Shown here in pieces: positions 24,901 to 36,131 of a stretch of DNA of 64,000 nt. Numbering within the stretch: the first letter of the stretch is position 1; each line of letters opens with the position of its first letter. A model generated the notes under the pieces. That model was not told the DNA's origin and made no database searches. It was given only the letters and a program-made list of their open reading frames with translations. A program made the position numbers and the translations under genes. The stretch lies in NCBI GenBank assembly GCA_000467715.1, contig AJFK01000769.1, positions 1 through 64,000 on the forward strand. Direction: 5' to 3'. Origin of the DNA: Hysterium pulicare CBS 123377 (taxonomy: Eukaryota > Ascomycota > Dothideomycetes > Hysteriales > Hysteriaceae).

Positions 24901-27075
24901 GCCGCGATCATTCAGCTTTTCAAAGAGGTCCGACGTCACAAGCCAAGCGTGATCTACATTCCCAACGTAGATACTTGGTATCAGACCGTGGGACCAAATG
25001 TTATTAAGACCTTTAAGGATCTGCTGCGTGGTATACATGCGAACGAACCGGTTCTTCTCCTTGGTGTCATGGAGCAGTCTAGCGAGTCTGAAAAACCCGA
25101 TCCTGCGATGTTGCGCGATCTTTTTGGGTTCTCTCCAAAGAATCAGTATACACTAGAGAGGCCGAAGGAAGATGCTCGTCGAGAGTTCTTCGAAGAACTT
25201 TTCCAGTTCATTCGAATGCCACCAAACGACTTCCCTGATCCGGATAACAGAAAGAAACGAATCCTTCCCGAACTCGAGCCGGCACCCACAGTAGCCACGA
25301 GTTCAGATCCTGAACAAACCGCCGACCAGCTTAAGCGGCAGAAGAGGCAGGACAGACTTACGCTCAACAAGCTCAAAGTTTGCATTCAACCAGTTATGGA
25401 CCAATTAAAGAAAACATATCGAAAGTTCTTCAAACCTATCATCCCCGAGGAAGCGATCTTCTATCTGTATGAAGAGCAAGATCCAAATCATGTTGGCACA
25501 GATCTCCCGATCGAACAGCAACAAGAGCAGGGACTTCATCGTCCATTTGAGCTCTCCAAGGATGCAAAAGGCATTCCCGGATTACGACATACAGCCTCCA
25601 ACAATTTCTACTATAATCTAGATCTGACCATCATCGAGAAGCGCCTCTCTAATGGATACTACAAGCGATTTGCGGACTTTTCGGCAGATATCAAGACGAT
25701 CGCCAAGGATTCCAGAACTTCTGGTGATCCTGAGCGAACCATTAAAGCGAATGAAATGCTCTCCAACGTAGAGGTCGATATGGATATGCTTGCATTAAAC
25801 AACCCAGCCGTGCACGCTGAATCCGAGGTCGTCTATGCCCGTGAGCAAGAACGTGCACGAAGAGCTCGCGAGAAAGCCCAGAAAGATGCTGCTGCGAATG
25901 AAGAAGTCACAGTCGTCAAAACAAATGTGCCTCCTCAAATCTCAAACACTACTACCGAGACGTCAGGTCCAGTAACGCTTGGAGTTCAAGTCCCCGGTCA
26001 GCATACCATTCCACCTGTCACGCCAGTGCGAGCTTATCCTGGAGCTGGTGTGCTCTCTAACGGCACAACGAGTGTTGCAGATACCACTAATCGCCATCAA
26101 AGCAACGGGTCAACGATTCCTTCAAGGCCCGAGGAGGACAGTCACATGACTGACAGCCAAGATCCCGGCCAGCATTTCCAGACACCAAGTGGTCCAGGAA
26201 CTCAGACTCAAAAGTCTCAAGTATCGGGTCGGACATTTGTTGCTCCCAATTCTCATCCGGGTGAGTATCACAACAGTGCGTCGACCACCACTTCTGGGCA
26301 GAAAACATCCGATCGATCTGACCCTTCGTCCGGCGGCAAATTTAACACGCAAAGCACCAATGGTGTCTCCACTGGTCAACACCCAGACTTTGCGAGTATG
26401 ATGCCTCAAGGAGGCGGTTCCCAGATTCCTGACACTCAGGGTGGGTTTTTCCAAAGGCGCAGCAAGCGTCCCCCAAATATATATACATCGTCCACATCTG
26501 ACTTAACTCCTATTCCAGAGGTGCCTTCTAGCAGCCAGCCCTCAAATTCCCAGCCATCGCAATCTTCATCGCAGCATCCATTCTCGATGCCAGCACCAGT
26601 CGTACCGCGTCAACCGACCAATCTCGCGTCCATTCTGAATGCCGAGAATGAACAGCCGCAGATACAAGCTCACCCAACATTCATCTTCGACGAAAAGAAC
26701 ATCTCCCTCTTCCGCGACGAACTCATTCGACGCACCTCCGGCCTTTCTGTCGAACAGCTCGAGCAAGTCAACGCGGCACTCATGGACGCACTCTGGAAGT
26801 CTCGCAAGGATTGGAACCGCAATCACGTCATTGAAAGCGTCGCCGAGGCTTTCAATAGCGTCATTCAGGATATTCAGTTCATGCAATCGATTCAACCTCC
26901 TAGCCAGGACAAGGAAGAAGATGGTCGAAACTACCCAGCGTCGAGCCAGAGGCATCGCTTCGGTATTGACGAGACGCAGATGGGCACCCAGATGCCGCCT
27001 GAGTATGGATATGGTCGCTACGACAGTGGGCGACATGGCGGCGTTGGTACAGGCGAGCATTCACAGTACTCTTGA
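21929..27075 (+). CDS. YTA7: Bromodomain AAA ATPase (Yta7/ATAD2 family)
   Basis: Two exons: 21929-22858 and 22915-27075, giving 1696 aa. This nuclear chromatin factor binds histone tails and uses an AAA ATPase ring to act on H3-H4 and nucleosome density. The first ~550 residues are highly charged, with acidic Ser/Glu runs and basic patches. The AAA1 module begins VNFDAVGGLDGHINQLKEM, with Walker A GPPGTGKT near residue 630, Walker B IIFFDEIDGL near 690, and the arginine-finger region NRPDSVDPALRRPGRFDREF. A second, degenerate AAA module follows. An atypical bromodomain spans roughly 1130-1270 (FKPIIPEEAIFYLYEEQDP, then YYNLDLTIIEKRLSNGYY). The tail is Ser/Gln-rich with a last conserved helical block. 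The start at 21929 gives MSHRPKRRQEFDPLASD. The intron is 56 bp, phase 0. Confidence 0.95.
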
Positions 27076-27531
27076 GTACACACTTTTCTCATCTGAAAAT
27101 CATTGGCATTGAAAATAATCTTGCTTTTGTTTTTATTAGAGATGGGACTTTTTACTACTGCTGGCTTCGCACCCCTCTCCCCGGGGCGCTGTGGATCCTG
27201 GCTTGATGCTGGATCCCTATATTGTGCCTGCAGTAGCCAAATGATGTAATTATGTAGCTGTCCATTTTGCGGGTTGAATAGCTTGGTTTGGTGTTGTTTG
27301 GAGATGATAGGACCAGCTTTAACCCGCCCGTATTGACGGCTCTCGGGTTGTGCGAGATCGGATTAGGATTGAGGCTTTGTAGGAGCTTCGCGTAGATACC
27401 AATGATTTGTAATTTTCAAATGTATACAAGTCGTGCTTGTGGGTCATGATAGTGATTATCCTAGTGTAAGGAAACCCATCTCGTAACTCATTCTTCGCGT
27501 TCTATCTCATCACGACCAAATCCACCGGTAC
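27076..27531. other. Convergent 3' flanks
   Basis: This 456-bp gap lies between two converging genes (YTA7 and the Cys-rich membrane protein) and holds only 3' UTR-type sequence. Confidence 0.6.
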
Positions 27532-28415
27532 TCAGCCTTTCATCTCATGTCTCAACATCTGACCCGGCAGCTCCGGTATCTCAGCCTCCATCCCATTAAC
27601 CGTACTCCGCACTCTCCATTTCTCTTCTGACCGAGGACGGTGCGGCGCATATGGACCATTCGATATTACTTTCCTAGGCCGCGTCCTCTCCCGCCAGACC
27701 AAGATCCCGAACGAGGCGATCAGAAGGATCCCTAGTGGTACTCCAACACCTAACCCTATTCTTGACTCCTTGGTAGGTGATGGTGTGCATGTCCTTGGCG
27801 GCTGCGACGGGGATAAACTCGTAACGGTAGGACTCGCTCCCGATGAACTCTTAAGCGATTGTGAAACCGAGGAAGATGTAGTCTCAGCCCGGGAAAGAGC
27901 CGGCGTGTGCGAAGCACTAGAAACAGAACTCGTCGAAGCAGCTGCAACGGATAAGAGCACGACTTCCCCAAGCGCGGTCGTAGCTTCGAAGGAGTCGTTG
28001 CAGCAGTTATCGTCGTATTGACAGCACTTTTGGCCGTTCCGAGTATCGCACATCGAGAAATTACAAAACGTTCCGTTCGCTACAATACCCCCCCTTTTTT
28101 AGCTGACTTCCCCGTGAGACTCATGCTGGGTGACTTACTCGTTGTACTACCCAAGCATAGTGAAGGACACTCCGGGCCCCAATTTTGATCGGTGCATGCT
28201 TGCCGCGAGAAATACGATACGGTGTTTGAGAAACAGTAGCCGGTCGAAGTGCAGAAGTCGTAGCTGAAGCAACATCCACTGACGGCGGTGTTGGGTCTGC
28301 AGGCGACTTGATTCGTTGCGATGGTGCCGTCGGGCCAGTAGCATGTTGCCGTCGCTAGAGATTTAGAAAAGAGGGTGAGGAGAACGAGTGGAGTGAGTTG
28401 TAGGATGGTCATCAT
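27532..28415 (-). CDS. Cys-rich single-pass surface membrane protein
   Basis: Two exons: 28415-28139 and 28079-27532, giving 274 aa. A signal peptide (MMTILQLTPLVLLTLFSKS) leads to a compact extracellular region with about 16 cysteines (CYWPDGT, CRPNTAVSGCCFSYDFC, GQKCCQYDDNCC). Next come a Ser/Thr-rich mucin-like stalk, one membrane helix (GLGVGVPLGILLIASFGILV) and a basic cytoplasmic tail starting WRERTRPRK. This is the common ascomycete sensor-like or mid2-like layout for a plasma-membrane or cell-wall-facing protein; the ligand is unknown. The intron is 59 bp, joining LGSTT to TNGTFCNFS. The two-exon model is well supported because cysteine spacing continues across the junction. Confidence 0.85.
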
Positions 28416-29075
28416 TGCATAGAGACATAGGAAGGGAATGAAGGGAAAGCTTGAACGAAGGTACGTCTGTGCCAGGCTGTGAAAACCAGATGAAATATGA
28501 AGATTTCCCCGAAATACATCTTGGGACTTCTTCTACTTTTGAGGTTTTGGTAAAGGAAGCGCGCGTCACTAGAACTACGCCGCATGGAAAAATGTTTACT
28601 TGCTTTCTGAAACAAGAAAGTAAGTCTTTAGTTTTAGCAATTGATTGGTGAAGACGAAGGGGTGAGGCTTCTTGGGAGCGCCCGGATCTAGATATATGCA
28701 GTGTCGCGGCACAGCAGCGCGAAACCCACCACTACGATTGACGAAAATTGTTGGCGACGACAAGGATAAAACACTATCGTGGTTATAATATAAAAAAAAC
28801 CAGGCAGTTACCGTGATTCTTTCACTTCGCATCTATCGTCCTTTTCGGAAATGTGCATCAACCACACCTAGCTCAGGCCAGCATGAGTCGATGAACCACA
28901 CACAACATCTAACTGATCAATTCAAAAAAAGCATTCCACAACAACACGCTCTCAAGCCATACATATAGAAAGATTCGAGGGAATATGAAAGGAACAGCAC
29001 AAGCAGCATCGTGGCCGACACCTATCTCTCACACAGTTAGCGTCTGCGATTCTAACGGTTGTAGTATCGCCAAGC
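28416..29075. other. Intergenic, no gene supported
   Basis: This 660-bp gap contains the promoter of the Cys-rich membrane protein and the 3' flank of the peroxidase gene. Only short unconvincing open frames are present. Confidence 0.55.
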
Positions 29076-29899
29076 TCATTTATTCTTACTGCCTGAGCAT
29101 TCTCCAGGCGTGGCGAGTGCGAGCTGCAGGACGGTGTCGGATAGAGTGATGGAGTTAGCTTGCACTGTTGGTGGACGCCAGCCTTCGTTGTATGGGAGGC
29201 GTTCTTGTTCTATACTCAAATGTCAACAAGCTGGTCAATGGTAGGCTGTGCGAGGGTACATCACATACCGAAGAGAATCCTTACGAAGTCTAATCGCGTG
29301 GCTCCTGAGCTGGAATCGACCATCGTCATGACGTATTGAGCCGTTTCGATATAGGAATGAAGCCGATTGTCGGAAGTATACGTGAAATGGCTATCCGACT
29401 GTCGCTCCGACTGCACTCTCGCATACCTTGCAGCCGCCGCCTGAGCGGTCGATATAGTCGAAGTTGTGAACCATGACAAGGTCTTGTTCCAGATATCAGA
29501 ACGAAACGTATGGTCATCGCCTCCTTCATTGAAGTCCGCCCGGGATAGAGAGCCGTCGTGCTCAATGACATTGTGCTTGTCGAGGTCGTCGAGGTTGTAG
29601 GTGCCACCGGATGGGTTGTCAGATGTACCGATGGCAGCATCAGCCATGATGCCCGCGAGTTCGGCGCTGATGTTGAAGACTTGTTCCATGGCGCTGATGG
29701 TCAGGGAAGAGTTGATCGATTTGCCATTGTGAGGGAAGATGTAGTGATTGGCTAGGCTGTTGAGAGCTGGGCAGGGACTCCGGGCGTCTCCTCGACCTGC
29801 TGGATGCCAGGTGGTGAAATTGAAAGCGATGGAACTGCCGATGAAGACGAGGAGAGACAAAGCCTTGAAATGATGCATTGCGGGAGTAAAAAAGGTCAT
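29076..29899 (-). CDS. Heme-thiolate peroxidase (chloroperoxidase family)
   Basis: Two exons: 29899-29269 and 29209-29076, giving 254 aa. Members of this family (peroxidase family 2, CPO/UPO) are secreted heme-thiolate enzymes that use peroxide for halogenation or oxygen insertion. The signal peptide is followed by the mature start FNFTTWHPAGRGDARSPCPAL, in which PCP carries the heme-ligating cysteine. A conserved EHDGSLSRAD contains the Glu-His-Asp group near the active site and metal. Several NxS/T glycosylation sites are present. The second exon supplies the family C-terminal block EQERLPYNEGWRPP. The intron is 59 bp. A start at residue 8 (MHHFKALSLL) would give a more typical signal peptide. 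The length fits the short-type family. Confidence 0.9.
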
Positions 29900-32646
29900 G
29901 GAAGTGAGAAACCGTGCTGTAGGGTGAGGTGAGGTTTGATAAAAAGGTAGGTCCTAGAAAGTCAGAGGAATATCGTGAAGAGAGCGCTCTGATTGCACGA
30001 TTAAGACTTGTTAGTTATGTATCGCATACGGCAAATGAACCCCCAGGTCAGTTTGCTCCTGCTGTCATTTTGATGAAGCAATTGCACCTGCTCAACGAAT
30101 TACCCTTTAGGCAATGAGAATTCCACATCGAGAGCATGCGCGCAATCATGTGTAGTTATAAATCCGTAAATTGCTTGAAGTGGACAGCACTTGAACACTG
30201 CATGTGCCATATAATAGAGACATGATGCCGAGTTGAGGGTAAAATCTCTCGCCATCGCCACGTTCAGTATGATTTGAGGAGGACCGACGTTAGACCAATC
30301 GTTCGATGCCGTCAGAAATATACTCGGATTGGAAGCTGCGTGTGCGAGCTCGGAAGTTGGCAGTTATTTCTCCGTGACCATCAACTTTCACAACGAGTCG
30401 CCTTCGTGGTACTAAGATCCGTTGAAGTCAGCAAGTGATTGTTTCGCTGATAAATCTCTTTTACTGAGGTTTTCACATGCTCAGTTTGCCGACGTATTGC
30501 AATACATTGAAGCAAATTTGGAAAGCCTACGACTGCCAGATCCAGTTCCACATTTCTTCAGCCGGTAAGGTCGGCAATCGGGCAGTAATGCATTCCAACG
30601 GATCCATAGCGGGTAGGTAATGATTCAGCAGTGATGGACGTTTCAGATTCGGTACTTTCCTTTTGCATCAGTTCGTCAGTGCCTCAAGTTCAAAAGTAGA
30701 TGATTTGATGATTCTCCTTCCAACTTTACGAAGACAGTGTTCATAATGTTAATAAGGAAAGAAATAATTGCTCAGACTGCCCCTAACAAGACATCTCCTT
30801 CTATCCTAATGCCTGAAAAACTTTTTTTCCATATTATTGCTGAGTGTCATTCTGATAAGAACCTCTTCGTGCGAGGAGTAAGCCATATTCGAGAACGGGA
30901 TGTAGTCACACTGGATTAACTGATTGGAGTTCAAGCCGGATTTTATGGAGCAAAGCAGGCCTCCCTGGAGCACATTAAAGTCGTTAAGGAGGGGTTGATT
31001 CGGAAGCAAGCGGCATGCTGACGTTCGAAGAGTTGGGTCGCACAAATCCATTTCAAACATCAAACGTCAACCATTCCCTTCTCTCATAGACATGCAGCAG
31101 ACTTTTGTAGGGTCAGCACTGTAGATGCTGCAGTCATCTGGCGATGTCACAGACCAATTATGCATATCTCCTGCACCTCCTGTACCCGCTGGAGTCAGCA
31201 ATGGGAGATTCGGAAGCATTCGGTCCATCTAATGAATACTTAGGCTTTGGAGGATGTTGCTGAGCCAAACTAACTGGTATTGTGGACCCTCCAGACGAGT
31301 CAAGTCAACCTCGAGCCAGGAGCATGCACAATCCACTCCAAGTAGAAAGAGGGCACGAGCTGCAAGAGGATCGTACGCATTTCTAGACCAGGTGAAAGCT
31401 TAACCGTTGTTTTCATAGTTTTACGTGAAAGGATGACGAGGTGCGAGGCGCATGTCAGCCTCGGGCACGTTGCGTCCGATCTTACTCTCGTATCGGCGGA
31501 GGCCCAGCCTTGATTGGTCGAAATGAGCATCGCTCCCTAAATCCTAAGGAGTTCTTGTTGATCGAAATTCTAGCGGCCAAGAAAACCCCGGAGGAGCGTT
31601 TGAGATTGAGACAAGGTGTGTTTATTAAGAGTATTCCCGGGAGGGGTGCCGCCTTGTGATGGAGGAAGTAAGCAAGAATCAGGTTCCCGACATCCGGTTT
31701 GATTTCTCAGACTGCAGCGTCCAGGTAGCCGCAAGATGAACTTGACGTGAACCTGGAGATAACAAGTTTGGCAGCCCCTGGATTTGTTGCTTCACACTTG
31801 TTGACCTCAGTCAGTCGTATCGCTGCGCAAATGGTGGCTGGAAAGGCGTGAACGAGGCGTTAGTCTTGGCGGCGGGGCGTCCAGGCTGAGGAACGGCATT
31901 GTTCTCCACTTTGCTTCCATTAGCAGCACGAAACCATGGATGACAACGCGTCAACGTAGGGCTTATCCAGGTTGCTCTGTCGCGCGGATTGCTGCAAATC
32001 GAGGGTGTTTGTGTGTTTTGGCGGGCCAAACAGAAATAGCAGCCTGACCAAGCAGCGATCCCTCGCCGCTAAAACGCATCAAGCGGGCGTGTGGGTGTCG
32101 CGAGGCAAGCGGAATGATCCGACGCAAGGATGCACCGGGACGCTGGTTTCTTTTTTATTATCAGAGCAGCCGACCGACCGGGCTGGCCAGCTGCCCGAAG
32201 GTGCCGGCGTGATTGGTGTCAAATCAATTTCCCTCCTTCAGCCTGAGGCTGGAGCTCCAATGGGCGGTCAGCTGGCTCTTTCAGGCCGTGGCTGCGTCGA
32301 AACCTGCATCGAAACCACCCACTCAGCATGGCCAAAGCGAGGCTGACACTGGGCTGAACTCAGCCTCGTGCGCAACCTCCACTTCAGCGGAAATCGCGAT
32401 ACCAGGCAGAAGGTATTTCGTTGCTTCCAACCCCCCGCATCCCCCAGATCCGTGGCGGGAAGGTTCAGAAACATTAGCTATTTTCGATTGCCACCAATCC
32501 AGCATCAAACCTGTCGAGTCTAGGCATTTCAAGTAGTGCTAGAGCCTAACAGTGGACGTCCAAGTGGGAGAGCTTCGAGAGCTGTCAGGACGGTCGGAAA
32601 GCTGCCTCGCGTATCCGTTCAGCCTTCTCGAACACCAACTCAGAAC
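29900..32646. other. Gene-poor stretch, nothing identified
   Basis: In 2.75 kb I find no open frame with recognisable protein character on either strand, no splice-supported exon series, and no tRNA or clear terminal repeats. The right end carries the promoter of the DUF7896 gene. It could contain an unrecognised non-coding RNA or decayed repeat. Confidence 0.5.
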
Positions 32647-33441
32647 ATGTCGCCAGCAAAGGCGAAAGCAAAAGCGAAGCAAGATCCACCCGCTAGCACA
32701 TCGGCCGGCACACAGACGAGCGATCCCATTGATCCGCCGCCCGCTGCTGTCGTTAAGGAATCTATCATCGCCGCACCGCCCAAACTGGAGACCCCTACAA
32801 CGTCTCCAACTTTTCAAGCATCTGCAAAGACTCCGCCCCGAAGGGTGCTTCGGTTAAAATGTCCAACATGCAACGACTATCCTGATGGCTTCCGTAGTGA
32901 GCACGAGTTGCGTCGACACACCAATCGCATTCACAGAAAGACGCGAAAAGTCTGGATGACCATCGACACGTCGCCAGATAAGACCTTCCTTGCGAACTGT
33001 AAGGCTTGTCAATCAGGCAAGAGGTATAATGAGTGCTATAACGCTGCAAGTCATTTGCGCCGCATGCACTTCCATCCTCACAAGCGCGGTGAAAGGAAAA
33101 TGTCTGCTGCTGAAGCACGAAGAGGTGGCAAGCCTGGTGACCTGGATCCCCCAATGGAAGTCCTTAAGACAAACTGGCTACGAGAGGTAGAAGAAGTCAT
33201 CGGAGATGGTGGCGATGTAGAGGACGATGAGATGGAGATCGAAAAACCCGAGGACGAGAAGTTGCCTCAGCTCCAGGCTCAACCTCAACCTCAACCTCAA
33301 CCCCAACCTCAACCTCAACTACAGCCACAGCCACAGCCAGCCCCCAAGAAGATCGAGGGTAAGGCACCACCTACGCCGACGACGCCGTCAACCCGCTCCA
33401 TGGCAATCGACAGTATCGTTGATAAAGTTGATGCTCAATGA
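32647..33441 (+). CDS. DUF7896-type Cys/His protein
   Basis: Single exon from the first ATG at 32647, 264 aa. After a Lys/Ala and Pro/Thr-rich N-terminus there is a C2H2-like motif (KCPTCNDYPDGFRSEHELRRH). It continues through a second Cys/His block (ANCKACQSGKRYNECYN then ASHLRRMHFHP) into PPMEVLKTNWLREVEEV. This order is that of the fungal DUF7896 domain, often found in putative nuclear regulators; the function is not established. The C-terminus has a Gln-Pro run encoded by a hexanucleotide repeat. Many relatives have a longer N-terminus. The frame is open back to 32524 and a CAG at about 32549 could be an acceptor, so an upstream exon is possible. Confidence 0.75.
   Translation: MSPAKAKAKAKQDPPASTSAGTQTSDPIDPPPAAVVKESIIAAPPKLETPTTSPTFQASAKTPPRRVLRLKCPTCNDYPDGFRSEHELRRHTNRIHRKTRKVWMTIDTSPDKTFLANCKACQSGKRYNECYNAASHLRRMHFHPHKRGERKMSAAEARRGGKPGDLDPPMEVLKTNWLREVEEVIGDGGDVEDDEMEIEKPEDEKLPQLQAQPQPQPQPQPQPQLQPQPQPAPKKIEGKAPPTPTTPSTRSMAIDSIVDKVDAQ
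33279..33339 (+). repeat. (CAACCT)n-type repeat coding for Gln-Pro
   Basis: About ten near-perfect copies of a CAACCT/CAGCCA hexamer lie inside the DUF7896 gene and encode alternating Gln-Pro near its C-terminus. Confidence 0.85.
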
Positions 33442-34929
33442 TACTGGAGCGCACTTTATCCCAGTCGAAGTCGAGTGCATCTATCACGACTTCAAGTCAG
33501 CTTAGTGGAGAGAAGGGGAACCAATAGTTGATAGCAAATGCTGCCAACAACAGTGAAGGATTCTTCGGTCGGTCGGAAAGAAGCTCTGCGTTACGGCACT
33601 AAGTCGCATAACAGCGGAGTAGATTTTGTATGGAGACAATGGCGCCTCGTGCTTTTTCCTTACCCGGTTATTATGCTAAGGCCGCCGACGTATTGTCGCG
33701 GGAGGTGTTCTCGGCATAACTGAATATTGGGGTGACCCGGAAAAGCGATTGGTAAAGCTCTGACTGTTTGAAACGGCGTTCTGAGGACAGAGTACTATCG
33801 GCGTACAACGCACAACGAGTTCATTTGAAGGGTAGTAGACATTTCGTATGCAGATACATAGTTGAAAGTGCGACTCACTAGAAAGAGACCTCCAATTTCT
33901 TAATAGGGATACCGAGTGAGCCAAGATGAACGATTACTAGTGCGACTTCCCACCAGCTTTGAATTTCTGGCTGCTCGAGTAATTGCTGTGGCTATGTCAT
34001 TATTAGAAATCGATCTCAATATAAAATCGATCAGATATCATCTAGTGTGGGTACTACAACAGATCGAAATGCTGTGCAGATTCGTGAATCATACACAATA
34101 GCGCTGATTCGAACTCGCCTGTTCGACTTGATGACGGATTTCTCTCAAACAAATGGGATTTGGTAGGAGTCTGACCGTCTCGGCAAAAGCTCGACACCGG
34201 CGATCTGAAATCTTGGCCTTCGCAAATTCTGTTGAATACATCTGGGAAGACAACTGTACCCTGGCACGCTGGGGAAGGTGTCCGGCTTAGGAGTAGGTGT
34301 ATGATGGGTAGAATAAGGAGAATCTACCGGTACGAAGTGAGCGAAGAGTCATAGAGGCATAAGAAAAGACAGGACAGCACATCAAAGGGTCCAAACAAGC
34401 TTAATAAAGGGATAGTTCATGTGAGGTGTCGATCTTCCTTTTTGGGAAATTAGGGTCTGTGCGGCGAATCCTTCCGCATTGACGTTTGAAGAATTCCCCC
34501 AACGTCATCTCTTCATGTACTTGACCTCACCCTCTTCAATGCTCTGGTAACATACGTAAGTCGAATCTCCAAGAGTATCTTGCTCGTTTGTTGTTGTACA
34601 GACTTTTGACTGACTGTTGAATAGGCTAACACCCTAGTTAATTACTGTCATCCTCCGCGAGAGGGATGCCGACAAGACGTCTCCTACCGCGAATGTTGAT
34701 TCCCGCACCCGAAGACAAATAACATAGCATACTCACTCGAGGTTTCGGCGATTTGGGGAATAACGAATGGCGGCAATAGCCCATTGCTGAAAGTGATACC
34801 GTCAACTTTAGTGCAAGTCAGAGATATACGATATATTGGCAAATATGTTTTCAGGATCGTCAAGGATATTACAGAACTATAGATCAAGGAAACGCCCAGG
34901 GGACATCTTTCAGTATTGCATGATTAGCC
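33442..34929. other. Intergenic, no gene supported
   Basis: This 1.49-kb gap has only short open frames without protein character. The sequence near 34108 resembles a tRNA T-loop but no tRNA folds around it (see rejected items). The right end holds the promoter of the next gene. Confidence 0.55.
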
Positions 34930-36131
34930 ATGGCTCATGTCCATCAAGCAAGCAAACGCGGCATGCAAAGTCTCTCCAACTCTGTGAATCTTGGCAACCT
35001 GTACTCAGCAAATCGCAAGCTTCGCGGTAGCTGGGCGTATCTCCAGGATGGTTCCGTCATGATTCAGCCTTTCAAGTATTCAGAGACGGGAGTGATCGAG
35101 GCTGAGCTGAGAGTATTTTCAAAGTTTGTTGAGGACCCAACGCACAAAAAGGAGTTGCAGGATTATGTAGACAAGCGACAGTTGGTGGTGAATATGTACG
35201 AGGATATGATACACCCATGTTGAATGCCTTCGCTAATGTTTGTCTTTTCAGGCCCTACTTCTGGGATGACACTCTTCTTCAATCTTCAGATATGAAGGTT
35301 TTGGTCGGAGCCCCAAATTCCGGACGCAGACCGTTCTGGGATAAATTCTTATACCGTTTCCTTGTCCATCATGAGAATGAACAGTCCTATATTGGTTTCA
35401 CACGCATTCGCAGTATGAGCATGAGGCGAAAGATCACCCCATCTTTTTTTGAGCAAGTTCTACAGCCAGCATTGCCTAATTTTCGGGGTACACTCATAGA
35501 CGGCTGTCTGCAACCTAATGTCCGCTTAAACAACCGAATCGTCTTTCCTATACAATACAGCGGGAATAATGTCGCCAGCGCGACGAAACCAGCAGCTCAA
35601 GCCGAGGTTGACTATGCCGCAACCTCAAGCCCCAATATTCCCGCGCTCAATGACCTCGGGGCTTTTGCAACGGAGGACGACGATTCGTCAGATACGGAGA
35701 GCTTATCAAGTGGATATTTATCAACCATGGCCGAAGAGCTCGCTCTCGTTCAGAAGCATTTGGTACAGAGGGAGAAGGAATTGGGACGGAGGAAGAAAGA
35801 CCTCGATTGGGAAGCAAACCGTTTGGCGGCAAGGTGGAAACGGATATCGGAGGAGGCGCGAGCATTGGCACAGAAAGAAGAGGAGCTTTTAACGAGGGGA
35901 TCCTGGATTTCTCGACATAACCTCGAATCAAGAGAATTTGCGTCAGAAAATCTTGAGGCACCTGAAGATGGGAATTCAGAGGCATGTCGACCCAATGAGC
36001 CTTCATTCTTGAGGACTCCACCACCTCAAGCTTTGGTACACCTTAGACAACGCGCAGCGCTCCTAAATATTGACCAGCGGCGTCCCTCGAGCAGGAGACG
36101 TCCAAGACCTATTCGGTCTAGAAAATTTTAA
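34930..36131 (+). CDS. Unknown protein with C-terminal coiled coil
   Basis: Two exons, 34930-35195 and 35252-36131, giving 381 aa. The donor GTACGAGG and the acceptor after a GCTAATG branch site give a 56-bp intron and join VVNM to PYFWDD in frame. The N-terminal ~200 residues look globular (KLRGSWAYLQDGSVMIQPF, NFRGTLIDGCLQPNVRLN). An acidic Ser-rich hinge follows, then a strongly helical charged segment (EELALVQKHLVQREKELGRR) that should form a coiled coil, and a basic Arg-rich tail. I do not recognise the family. A second open frame overlaps the 3' end (36070-36321) and may be an alternative or true last exon, so the C-terminus is less certain than the rest. Confidence 0.65.

Noticed and set aside
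29900-32646. Possible decayed transposon in the gene-poor stretch
   Set aside because: I could find no terminal repeats, coding remnants or internal duplication by eye; low gene content alone is not evidence.
34080-34200. tRNA-like T-loop (GTTCGAATC on the minus strand near 34108)
   Set aside because: The flanking bases do not form a T-stem or acceptor stem and no anticodon arm is found upstream.
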